A program made the translations under genes and the position numbers. DNA of 64,000 nucleotides, from NCBI GenBank assembly GCA_001655195.1, contig LPNY01000021.1, forward strand, positions 155,035-219,034. The letters run 5' to 3'. Origin of the DNA: Arcobacter sp. EP1 (GTDB lineage Bacteria > Campylobacterota > Campylobacteria > Campylobacterales > Arcobacteraceae). This document shows, piece after piece, positions 35,780-44,571 of this stretch. Below the pieces are notes generated by a model. The model searched no databases and was not told the origin of the DNA. It was given only the letters and a program-made list of their open reading frames with translations. Within the stretch, counting starts at the first letter, position 1. Each line of letters starts with the position of its first letter.

Positions 35780-36829
35780 TTGAGATTTTTATTACTTTTA
35801 TTTTTTATTTACTCATTAAGCTTTTCTCAAACGATTAAAGATATCTCTAATGTTGTGGGAATTCGAGACAACCAACTTATAGGTTATGGTCTTGTAGTGG
35901 GGCTTGCAGGAACAGGTGACAAATCAACTTTTACAATGCAAAGTTTGCAAAACCTTCTACGAAATGCTTATATAAAACTGCCAACTTCATCCATATCATC
36001 TAAAAATGCTGCAACGGTTATGGTTACAGCTAAACTGCCACCTTTTGCACGACAAGGTGATAAAATACGAATTAAAATTTCAGCCATTGGGGACTCAAAG
36101 TCAATTAACAGTGGTCAGCTTCTATTAACGGAACTTAAAGGTGTTGATGGTAAAGTTTATGCCCTAGCACAAGGCACAATTATTGCCGATGAAAAAAACC
36201 TCACAACCGGTTACATTTATGAAGGGGCAACCATAGAAAATGAGATTGACTTTTCACTCAAAGATGAAAGAGATATTACTCTGAGTCTTTTTAAAAATAG
36301 TGCAAAAGATGCTGATTTAATTGAAACAAAAATCAATAAACGTTTTGGTAAGAAACTTGCAACGGCTATGGATACACGAACCATAGAAGTTACTAAACCA
36401 GATGAAATTAGTATCGTTAAATTTATCTCTATGGTTCAAAACATTGAACTGGATTCAAGCTTTAAAAAGAAAATTATTATTGATATTAATAAAGGGATTA
36501 TTGTAACAGGTGCAGATATTCCAATTGATCCAGTGACTATTTCTCGAGATAATTTTAGTTTACGTATTAAAAAGACAAAACTCAGTAAATCACAATGGGA
36601 AGATGCAGCAATAAACCGTGGTGTTGATGTTGGTGATGATGTTAAAATTGCTGACAAACCAGTTGTTGAAATAAACAATGCGATGATTAACACGCAACAA
36701 CAACCAACAGTTTCTGATTTAGTTCGAGCAATGAAGGTTATGAATTTATCAATTTCTGATATAATTGATACGTTAAAAATGATAAAAGATATGGGTGCAC
36801 TTGATGTTGACCTAGAGATAAGAGGATAG
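35780..36829 (+). CDS. flgI: Flagellar P-ring protein FlgI
   Basis: Periplasmic ring of the basal body. The 349 aa start with a signal peptide (RFLLLLFFIYSLSFS), then IKDISNVVGIRDNQLIGYGLVVGLAGTGDK, FARQGDKIRIKISAIGDS, and the C-terminal PTVSDLVRAMKVMNLSISDIIDTLKMIKDMGALDVDLEI, all standard FlgI. The start is TTG 35780 with AAGG upstream. Divergent from the acidic protein operon; fliM follows after 1 nt. Confidence 0.95.
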   Translation: MRFLLLLFFIYSLSFSQTIKDISNVVGIRDNQLIGYGLVVGLAGTGDKSTFTMQSLQNLLRNAYIKLPTSSISSKNAATVMVTAKLPPFARQGDKIRIKISAIGDSKSINSGQLLLTELKGVDGKVYALAQGTIIADEKNLTTGYIYEGATIENEIDFSLKDERDITLSLFKNSAKDADLIETKINKRFGKKLATAMDTRTIEVTKPDEISIVKFISMVQNIELDSSFKKKIIIDINKGIIVTGADIPIDPVTISRDNFSLRIKKTKLSKSQWEDAAINRGVDVGDDVKIADKPVVEINNAMINTQQQPTVSDLVRAMKVMNLSISDIIDTLKMIKDMGALDVDLEIRG

Positions 36830-36830
36830 C

Positions 36831-37934
36831 ATGGCAGAATTTTTAAGTCAAGATGAAATTGATGCACTTTTAGATATTGCTGAACAGGGTGAGGAGATTG
36901 ATGCTCCAACCGATGACCCCATAATATCAAAAGAAAAAAACTACTCTATTTATGATTTTAAAAAGCCAAATCGTATCTCAAATGAACAATTCAAAGCATT
37001 CTCTGCACTTCATGATAAAATGCTTCGAGATTTAATCACTGACCTTTCTGCAATGTTAAGAAAGATTGTAGACATAAAACTTTACTCTATCGAACAGATG
37101 ACCTATGGAGAGTTTATTCTTTCTATTCCTCAACTTACTTCATTAAATACCCTTTCAATTAGGCCTTTAGAGGGAAGAATTGTTATTGAATGTAACCCAG
37201 GAATTTCTCATAAAATTATTGCTGAATTATTAGGTTCTGGAGCAGTTGCTGCAAGTGATAACCTAGATAGAGAATTAACAGAGATTGAAGTGGAGATTTT
37301 TGATCACTTCTACAAAATGCTTGTGGGTCACTTGTTTAAAGCGTGGGATGATATCTCTACACTGAACTTTAAAATTGAGTCACGAGATACCAACGCCAAT
37401 GCCATCCAAATTATTTCAGACCATGAGATTGTTCTGTTAGTAGTACTTGAAATTACTATTGATGAAGAATCAGGATTTTTATCCATTTGTTACCCTATTT
37501 CATATATCGAAATGTTATTGGACAAAATCGTTGAACGTATTTTTGCAGAAGGTAAAAACAAACGTGCAAGTAGAAGAAAAGATATCACGGCACTTATTTC
37601 TGGAGCAAAAATGAAAGTTGAAGCAATGATGGCAGAAACAGAACTGAGTGTTCAAGATATTTTGGATTTAAAAGAAGGCGATACTATTGTCTTTAATAAA
37701 AATGCCACCTCATCATCAGCAAAAGTCTATATTAATAATAAAGAAAAGTTTTTAACAGTCTCAGGTATTTCAAATAGTAGAAAAGCTATTCAAATACAAT
37801 CAAATCTTGATCATGAGAAAACTGAAACATTAACACTTTTAAGAGATATGAGAGAAGAGAGAGAACAAAGAGCCAAAGAAGCCAGTGAAAATATTCAAAG
37901 ACTTCTTCGTGAAAAAGGTGAATATAACTTTTAA
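36831..37934 (+). CDS. fliM: Flagellar motor switch protein FliM
   Basis: Cytoplasmic C-ring protein that receives CheY-P and sets motor direction. The 367 aa begin with FLSQDEIDALL, the CheY-P-binding segment, followed by FKKPNRISNEQ, a CheC-like middle domain (ISIPQLTSLNTLSIRPLEG to WDDI), and the C-terminal SpoA domain (TELSVQDILDLKEGDTI). A charged helical tail extends past the SpoA domain. fliN/fliY are not in the window. Confidence 0.95.
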   Translation: MAEFLSQDEIDALLDIAEQGEEIDAPTDDPIISKEKNYSIYDFKKPNRISNEQFKAFSALHDKMLRDLITDLSAMLRKIVDIKLYSIEQMTYGEFILSIPQLTSLNTLSIRPLEGRIVIECNPGISHKIIAELLGSGAVAASDNLDRELTEIEVEIFDHFYKMLVGHLFKAWDDISTLNFKIESRDTNANAIQIISDHEIVLLVVLEITIDEESGFLSICYPISYIEMLLDKIVERIFAEGKNKRASRRKDITALISGAKMKVEAMMAETELSVQDILDLKEGDTIVFNKNATSSSAKVYINNKEKFLTVSGISNSRKAIQIQSNLDHEKTETLTLLRDMREEREQRAKEASENIQRLLREKGEYNF

Positions 37935-37938
37935 GAAA

Positions 37939-38951
37939 CTAGCTAAGGCTCCACTTCAATGTTTCACCTGCATACATAGGCACTACATTTTCACCAAAAC
38001 CTTCATAGATTTCTGGCACTATGCAATCTTGCTTTATAAGTGTAATCGTTTTTTCAACTGGCGTAAATTCATATACACTTTGGGCATTTAAACTTACAAA
38101 TTTTTCTAAATTATCAAGTTTTCCATGTTCCTCAAAAAGTTCTGCTAAAACTTGCAGTGCAATTGGAGCAGTAAAGACACCAGCAGCACAACCACAACAC
38201 TCTTTTTTATGTTTAGGATGTGGAGCACTATCACTTCCAAACATCACTTTTGGATGTGCTTCAAGTGCCACTTTTAACAAGGCATCTCGATCTTCATACC
38301 GCTTTGCAATTGGTTTACAAAATAGATGTGGTTGTAACATTCCGCCAGCAACATCATCTAATGTAATCAATAAGTGATGCAGAGTAATAGTTGCATGTAG
38401 GTTATCATATTTATCAAGTAGTTCAACACTATCTTTAGTAGTAATGTGTTCCATGATAATTTTAAGATTAGGGAACTCTTTAGCTAACGCTTCATAAACA
38501 GGAACAAACTCTTTTTCCCTATCCATGACAAAACCATTAGTTTCACCATGTATACATAAAGGAATTTTTAGTTCACTCATGGCTTCAAGTGTTGGTCTTA
38601 AAGCTTCAGCATCAATAGCAGCAACACCACCCTCTGAGTTAGTTGTAATACCAGCAGGATACAGTTTAATCCCAATAATATCATCTTTTATTTCTTTTAA
38701 AAAGTCATAATTATATTCCTGAAAGAAAAGTGTTACATAAGGTTCAAAGTCACTGTACTTTTTAGCATCGTTAATACGCTGTTTATATGCAAGTGCAGAC
38801 TCTTTTGTTGTTACAGGAGGAACAAGATTTGGCATAATAAGTGCACCAGCAAAGGTTTGTGCAGTTAAAGGAGCAACAAGTTTTAACATCTCTTCATCAC
38901 GAAGATGAAGGTGCATATCTAAAGGAGATTGAAGAGTAAGTTCAGTACTCA

Positions 38952-38952
<1 letters not shown>
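37939..38952 (-). CDS. pyrC: Dihydroorotase
   Basis: Zinc enzyme of pyrimidine synthesis closing carbamoyl-aspartate to dihydroorotate. The 337 aa match the short PyrC type: [12 protein letters not shown] (metal His pair), [13 protein letters not shown] (the carboxylated Lys), CIHGET, MEHITT, and [11 protein letters not shown] (catalytic Asp). The start is GTG 38952, overlapping the glnK stop (TAGTG), so it is coupled to the nitrogen cluster. Glutamine nitrogen feeds pyrimidine synthesis, a plausible reason for the link. Confidence 0.94.
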
Positions 38953-39332
<380 letters not shown>

Positions 39333-39364
39333 TTAAATCTAAATTTATATTATTCTCACTCTAC

Positions 39365-39510
39365 AAAATTAATAGCTAGTGAGTAGATTTTGTTTACTAT
39401 CAAGGCGGAAAAAATATTTTAGGTAGGAGCTTACTCAAAGTAAGTGAGTGTATAAAATATTTTTTGCAACGCAGAGAGTAAGCAAAAGGTGCTTACTAAC
39501 TACTAATTTT
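39365..39510 (-). repeat. Long-hairpin element A downstream of amtB copy 1
   Basis: A 146-nt near-palindromic element that begins at the amtB stop codon. The outer arms start AAAATTA at 39365 and TAATTTT ending at 39510 and pair imperfectly over about 28 nt. The conserved blocks are ATCAAGGCGGAA (39399-39410), GAGCTTACT-CAA-AGTAAGTGA (around 39428-39447) and CAACGCAGA (39467-39475). The middle arms AAAAAATATTTTA (39409-39421) and TAAAATATTTTTT (39453-39465) pair perfectly. A second copy lies after amtB copy 2. It could be a structured RNA, terminator or hairpin repeat family. Confidence 0.8.
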
Positions 39511-40696
39511 AAAAGGCTCGCTTGAACTCTGGGTATGCCTCTAGACCACACTCTTCTACATCAAGACCTTGCATCTCTTCGTCTCTATCTGCACGTAAAG
39601 AAACAACTTTATCAATAATAAACAGAACAATATAAGATGATACAAAAGCAAAAATACCGACAACAAAAACACCTTTAAGTTGTCCCATAAATGTGATATC
39701 TGTTCCATTACTTGCAAAAATACCAACAGCTAATGTTCCCCAAATACCATTTAACAGGTGAACTGAAAGTGCCCCAACAGGATCATCAAGTCTTAGTTTA
39801 TCAAAGAACGATACACCAAATACAACAATTGCTCCACCTATTGCACCAATTAAAATTGGAGTATAAATATCATATAAATCAGGACCTGCTGTAATAGCAA
39901 CCAATCCACCTAAAGCACCATTTAGTACCATCGTAATATCCAGTTTCTTGTACCTAAAGTACATAAAAGCACCAACTATAATTGCACCTGCTAAACCAGC
40001 AGTATTTGTATTCATAATTGTTAAAGCAACAGCATCTGCAGACTCTTTTGATGCAATAGATCCAACAGAACCACCGTTAAATCCAAACCATCCAATCCAT
40101 AAAAGAAAAGCACCTAAAGTAACCAGTGGAATATTTGAAGCGGGAATTACTCTAACTCCTCCACCTTTTGGATATCTTCCTAATCTTGGACCAATAATTA
40201 AAATTGCTGCTAACAGTGCCCATCCACCAGTAGAGTGAATAACTGTTGAACCAGCTAAATCATACATAGAAAGTTCTAATGGTGTACCTTCTAGCATATT
40301 TGCACCCCAAGACCAGTTTACAACGATTGGATAAAGTACAGAAGCCATAATAACTGTAAAAAATGCAAGAGGTAAAACTTTTGCTCGTTCACTTACCCCA
40401 CCTGACATAATATTAACAACTTTACCAACAAATGCCATTTGGAATAAAAATGCTGCCCATTGACTCATAGAATCACTTCCAAAGTCACCAAAAGCAACTG
40501 AATAACCAAACAGTAAAAAGGCAAGTGAAGCCACTGCGTAAATCATTGTATTTACCATTAATACTGCTGAAACATTTTTTGTTCGAACAAGACCTGCTTC
40601 TAGCATAGCAAATCCTGGAACCATAAATATAATTAATGTCATTGCAAAAATTGCAAAAAACGTATCAAGTACATATGAAACTGAGTTCAAATCCAT
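39509..40696 (-). CDS. amtB: Ammonium transporter AmtB, copy 1
   Basis: Eleven-helix ammonium channel of the inner membrane, 395 aa. Typical stretches are MVPGFAMLEAGLVRTKN, VNWSWGANMLEGTP, DLAGSTVIHSTGGWALLAA with the pore His, FLLWIGWFGFNGGS, LNGALGGLVAITAGPD, and DDPVGALSVHLLNGIWGTLAVGIF with the second pore His. It ends LEAYPEFKRAF. A -10 TATAAT (40734-40739, minus strand) and AAAGGA precede it. The PII gene follows on the same transcript. Confidence 0.96.
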   Translation of the reverse strand: MDLNSVSYVLDTFFAIFAMTLIIFMVPGFAMLEAGLVRTKNVSAVLMVNTMIYAVASLAFLLFGYSVAFGDFGSDSMSQWAAFLFQMAFVGKVVNIMSGGVSERAKVLPLAFFTVIMASVLYPIVVNWSWGANMLEGTPLELSMYDLAGSTVIHSTGGWALLAAILIIGPRLGRYPKGGGVRVIPASNIPLVTLGAFLLWIGWFGFNGGSVGSIASKESADAVALTIMNTNTAGLAGAIIVGAFMYFRYKKLDITMVLNGALGGLVAITAGPDLYDIYTPILIGAIGGAIVVFGVSFFDKLRLDDPVGALSVHLLNGIWGTLAVGIFASNGTDITFMGQLKGVFVVGIFAFVSSYIVLFIIDKVVSLRADRDEEMQGLDVEECGLEAYPEFKRAF

Positions 40697-40733
40697 AAGA
40701 ATCCTTTGTCATTTAACTTTTTTTTATGATGTT

Positions 40734-40739
40734 ATTATA
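40734..40739 (-). promoter_or_regulatory. Probable -10 element for amtB copy 1
   Basis: TATAAT on the minus strand, 37 nt before the amtB start, in the 189-nt spacer after glnK copy 2. No sigma54-type TGGCAC-N5-TTGC motif was found in this spacer, although ammonium-transporter genes elsewhere often use one. Confidence 0.5.
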
Positions 40740-40840
40740 AGGGATAAATAAGAGAAAGTGATATTTTTTGATAGCTATAAAATATACAGCTTTAGATTTT
40801 ATATTCTTTTTTGAGTGTTTAAATTGTTTATTTTTTATAC

Positions 40841-40876
40841 AAGCATAAGAGAAGGAGGAAATAAACTCTTATGCTT
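40841..40876 (-). other. Hairpin with anti-Shine-Dalgarno loop after glnK copy 2
   Basis: Perfect 11-bp arms (AAGCATAAGAG at 40841-40851 and CTCTTATGCTT at 40866-40876) enclose a 14-nt loop. On the minus-strand transcript the loop contains CCTCCTT, identical to the anti-Shine-Dalgarno sequence of 16S rRNA. It lies 9 nt past the glnK stop and upstream of amtB copy 1. No U run follows, so it is not a typical terminator. Confidence 0.5.
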
Positions 40877-40885
40877 ATAACTGCG

Positions 40886-41410
<525 letters not shown>

Positions 41411-41555
41411 AAAATTGTTATAGAGTTGGTAGTTTTTTGTCAATATCAAGGCGGAAGATTAAAATTTTTCAAGAGCTTACTACAGTAAGTGACTGTAAAA
41501 ATTTAATCTTTCAACGCAGATAGTGGCACAAAGATGCCAACTATCTAACAATTTT
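41411..41555 (-). repeat. Long-hairpin element B downstream of amtB copy 2
   Basis: A 145-nt counterpart of element A, ending 1 nt from the amtB stop codon. Outer arms AAAATTGTTA (41411-41420) and TAACAATTTT (41546-41555) pair perfectly. Shared blocks are ATCAAGGCGGAA (41445-41456), GAGCTTACT-AC-AGTAAGTGA (around 41473-41492) and CAACGCAGA (41512-41520). The middle arms GAAGATTAAAATTTTT and AAAAATTTAATCTTTC pair nearly fully but differ from those of element A. A local hairpin GATAGT-GGCA/TGCC-AACTATC follows (about 41519-41545). Confidence 0.8.
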
Positions 41556-41556
41556 T

Positions 41557-42771
41557 TTAGGCTCGTTTGAACTCTGGGTATGCCTCTAATCCTGTTTCAT
41601 GAATATCTAGACCATTAACTTCAGTCTCTTCATCAACTCTTAATCCTACAACCATATCAAGGATTTTCCACACGATGAATGATACGATGAATACAAATGC
41701 TCCAATTACAACGATACCTTTAAGTTGTGCTATAATTGTCACTTCTGGGTTAAAGATACCTACAGCTAGCGTTCCCCAGATACCTGCTACTAAGTGAACA
41801 GAAAGTGCACCCACTGGATCATCAATTCTTAACTTATCAAAGAACGGAACCGCTACAATAACTAAAGCACCACCAACGGCACCTTCAATAAATGAAACCA
41901 TCATTCCAAGATCTGGTCCAGCGGTTACTGATACAAGGCCAGCTAACGCACCATTTAAAACCATTGTTAAATCCACTTTTTTGTAGATAATTTGTGTTAA
42001 CACTGCCGCCATCAATGCACCAGCACACGCTGCCATATTTGTATCAGCAACAACTAAAGCAATACCATCAATATCAGCTTTTGAACCTAAAGCTAATTGA
42101 GAACCACCATTAAATCCAAACCATCCCATCCATAAAATGAATGTACCAAGTGTCGCTAATGTTAAGTTTGAACCAGGAATTGGTCGGACTTTTCCATCTT
42201 TTCCATATTTACCTTTACGTGCTCCAAGAATTAAAACACCAGCTAAAGCAGCCCATCCACCAACAGAGTGAACAATTGTAGAACCAGCAAAGTCAGAGAA
42301 ACCAGCAATTAAACCACCAAGCTCAGTTCCACCCCATGTCCAGTGACCTTGAATTGGATAAATTAAACCACTTAATACAACAACAAAGATTAAGAAAGGC
42401 CATAATTTAATTCTCTCAGCAACTGTTCCAGAAATTACTGAAGCAGCAGTTGCTACGAACATTACTTGGAAGAAGAAATCTGCAGCTGCAGGATAACCAG
42501 CATCCGCACCATTTTCCATACTAATTACAGAAAAGCTTCCCATAAATGATGAACCATCACCATACATTAATTGGTAACCTACAAAGTAGTACATAATACA
42601 AGAGATAGCAAAGAGTGCAACGTTTTTTGTTAATACTGTTGCATTATTCTTTGTTCTTGTTAAACCAGCTTCAAGCATGGCAAACCCTGCTGCCATCCAC
42701 ATTACTAATACACCTGAAAATACAAATAAGAAACCATCTAATATGTATTTTAAGTCGTTAAAATTTTCCAT
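41557..42771 (-). CDS. amtB: Ammonium transporter AmtB, copy 2
   Basis: Ammonium channel of 404 aa with WMAAGFAMLEAGLTRTKN, GHWTWGGTELGG, DFAGSTIVHSVGGWAALAGV, FILWMGWFGFNGGS and DDPVGALSVHLVAGIWGTLAVGIF; both pore His are present and it ends LEAYPEFKRA. The start is ATG 42771 after AGGAAAACA; the open frame runs 68 codons further upstream, but that part crosses the divergent promoter region and lacks any AmtB similarity. On the minus strand a TATACT with TTCAAA 17 nt before it is a possible promoter. Confidence 0.95.
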   Translation of the reverse strand: MENFNDLKYILDGFLFVFSGVLVMWMAAGFAMLEAGLTRTKNNATVLTKNVALFAISCIMYYFVGYQLMYGDGSSFMGSFSVISMENGADAGYPAAADFFFQVMFVATAASVISGTVAERIKLWPFLIFVVVLSGLIYPIQGHWTWGGTELGGLIAGFSDFAGSTIVHSVGGWAALAGVLILGARKGKYGKDGKVRPIPGSNLTLATLGTFILWMGWFGFNGGSQLALGSKADIDGIALVVADTNMAACAGALMAAVLTQIIYKKVDLTMVLNGALAGLVSVTAGPDLGMMVSFIEGAVGGALVIVAVPFFDKLRIDDPVGALSVHLVAGIWGTLAVGIFNPEVTIIAQLKGIVVIGAFVFIVSFIVWKILDMVVGLRVDEETEVNGLDIHETGLEAYPEFKRA

Positions 42772-42886
42772 TGTTTTCCTTTGAAAATTAATATGTGAAA
42801 AGTATAATATATAAATTAATCTTTTTGAAGAACAATACTGTATATTTTTTATACATAAATCACTTTTTTGAAGTTTATATAGTAGA

Positions 42887-42892
42887 TATAAT
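42887..42892 (+). promoter_or_regulatory. Probable -10 element for the membrane protein gene
   Basis: TATAAT 24 nt before the ATG at 42916, in the 144-nt divergent spacer shared with amtB copy 2. AAAGGA just before the start serves as ribosome binding site. No clear -35 was found. Confidence 0.45.
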
Positions 42893-42915
42893 ATGGCTAT
42901 ATAAAGGATTAATAT

Positions 42916-43782
42916 ATGAAAGATTATTTTGAAGTCTACTTTCAAAACAGAGATAAAATAGAAGAGTTTATTCAAGAGAGTCTTCTAAAACTTGGTAAAG
43001 TTAACAAACTAAAAGAATCAAATTTTAAAGATGTGTTCACTCTATTTCCCTCTTTGGAATTGGTATATCTTATTAATAAAGATACAAAAATACAGATATC
43101 AGCTAACTATCACCGAAATAAAATTGATAAAAACGCAAAAGATGAACCAAGAGATTACCTTATCTCAAAACTGCATTTTAAAGAAGGCTCACCTGCAGCT
43201 TTTAGTTCTCCTTATATTAGTAGTGCCACAAAAAACAGTTGTATTACCGTAAGTATTAAAGAGGGTGAAGACATCATTTTTTTTGATTTCAAAATAGAGA
43301 CTCTTTTAGAACGTCTTAATCTTATTGAGTTTAACAAACCCTTCCATACCATAACGAAGTCATTTTACATGATGGCAGGTTTTTCAATGGTATTGCTTTC
43401 TGTTTTTATAATATTTTATTCATTGGGTGATTTCTTTAATTCACTATTTGTTCAAAACAACTTTACCTTAGATTCTATCTTTAAGCCAGTTATTGCCTTA
43501 ACCCTTGGTATTGCCATTTTCGATTTAGCTAAAACGATTTTGGAACAAGAAGTATTTTTTAAATCATATTCACGAAACTCAAAGGTTGAGACTAAAATGA
43601 TTAGTAAGTTTTTGATTACGATTATTATTGCATTATCCATTGAAGCACTCATGGTTGTATTTAAAATTGCTATGCAAAACTATGACAAAATGATTAATGC
43701 CTTGTATTTGATTTTGGGAGTATCCTCGATTATTGTTGCATTATCGGTGTTTATTTATTTAACTTCGAAAAAAACTAAATAA
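42916..43782 (+). CDS. Hypothetical membrane protein with Cache-like N-terminal domain
   Basis: Unassigned 288-residue protein. Residues ~40-130 resemble a PDC/Cache sensor core (LELVYLINKDTKIQISANYHR, later SSPYISSATKNSCITVSIKEG and IIFFDFKI), the kind that in chemoreceptors binds small ligands. Here it has no preceding membrane helix or signal peptide, so it would be cytoplasmic. Four hydrophobic helices follow (about 155-180, 195-215, 230-252, 260-283). It shares the plus-strand run with the AAA+ regulator and glnD. No function is proposed. Confidence 0.7.
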   Translation: MKDYFEVYFQNRDKIEEFIQESLLKLGKVNKLKESNFKDVFTLFPSLELVYLINKDTKIQISANYHRNKIDKNAKDEPRDYLISKLHFKEGSPAAFSSPYISSATKNSCITVSIKEGEDIIFFDFKIETLLERLNLIEFNKPFHTITKSFYMMAGFSMVLLSVFIIFYSLGDFFNSLFVQNNFTLDSIFKPVIALTLGIAIFDLAKTILEQEVFFKSYSRNSKVETKMISKFLITIIIALSIEALMVVFKIAMQNYDKMINALYLILGVSSIIVALSVFIYLTSKKTK

Positions 43783-43818
43783 CAGTATAATAAATAAATT
43801 TTTATAAGGTTATTATTT

Positions 43819-44571
43819 ATGCAAGATTTTATCGCCGTATCTGAAATAAGCAAAGAAATTAAGAACTCAGCAGATTTACTCAAAACCCTTGATATTAATG
43901 CGTTGATTATTGGTCAAAGTGGTGTAGGGAAAAAGAGTTTGGCATCCTATATTGCAAAAGATGCTCCAATTTATAACGCACGACAATTACAAGATGATAT
44001 ATCAGATAACGTTATTAGTACACTTAATGATAAAACCGTTATTGTTGATAAAATTGACACCTTGACCAATATTGAACTTTTTGTTAGCTGGGTAGAGAGT
44101 GCAAATGTTCGTATTATTGCAACCACCTCAAAAAATGAATTTAGTTCAAACCTAACTGACCTCTTCTCTATTAATTTAGAGATTCCATCTCTTGAAGAGC
44201 GTAAAGAAGATGTCAAACCTTTAGCAAAAAAGTTTTCTAAAGAAGCAGGTGCAATCTTAGGCATAGAGACAACCCCTGCTAAACTTATTATAAATACTCA
44301 AAACAATGCGCACAGTTTGCGAAAATCTATCTATTTTTCTTATCTTTTTGAAACCATTGGTGAAAATGAAATCATGATGTTATTAGAAAAATATATGTTA
44401 GATAATATGCAAGGGGAGAACTCTTATCGGGATTTTCAATATCTTTTTGAAGCCCCACTATTAAAGGCTTCACAAAAGAAATACAAATCACAAGTTCAAA
44501 TGGCTAAACATTTGGGACTTAACCGTATTACCTTACGAAAAAAACTTGAAACTTATAAAGAGTTATTATGA
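43819..44571 (+). CDS. Degenerate NtrC-type AAA+ protein with Fis-like HTH
   Basis: The 250 aa show a P-loop GQSGVGKKSLA (about 33-43), Walker B-like TVIVDKIDTL (about 74-83), a sensor-I-like RIIATTSKNEF, and LEERKEDVKPLAKKF, the pattern of sigma54 activators. The GAFTGA loop that contacts sigma54 is absent and the domain is shortened. The end (KSQVQMAKHLGLNRITLRKKLETYKELL) is a Fis-type HTH. It overlaps glnD by 4 nt. Probable transcription regulator, perhaps of nitrogen genes; not a normal sigma54 activator. Confidence 0.8.
   Translation: MQDFIAVSEISKEIKNSADLLKTLDINALIIGQSGVGKKSLASYIAKDAPIYNARQLQDDISDNVISTLNDKTVIVDKIDTLTNIELFVSWVESANVRIIATTSKNEFSSNLTDLFSINLEIPSLEERKEDVKPLAKKFSKEAGAILGIETTPAKLIINTQNNAHSLRKSIYFSYLFETIGENEIMMLLEKYMLDNMQGENSYRDFQYLFEAPLLKASQKKYKSQVQMAKHLGLNRITLRKKLETYKELL

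Noticed and set aside
42772-42975. 68-codon N-terminal extension of amtB copy 2
   Set aside because: It crosses the divergent promoter region and the start of the plus-strand gene; AGGAAAACA and family alignment put the start at 42771.
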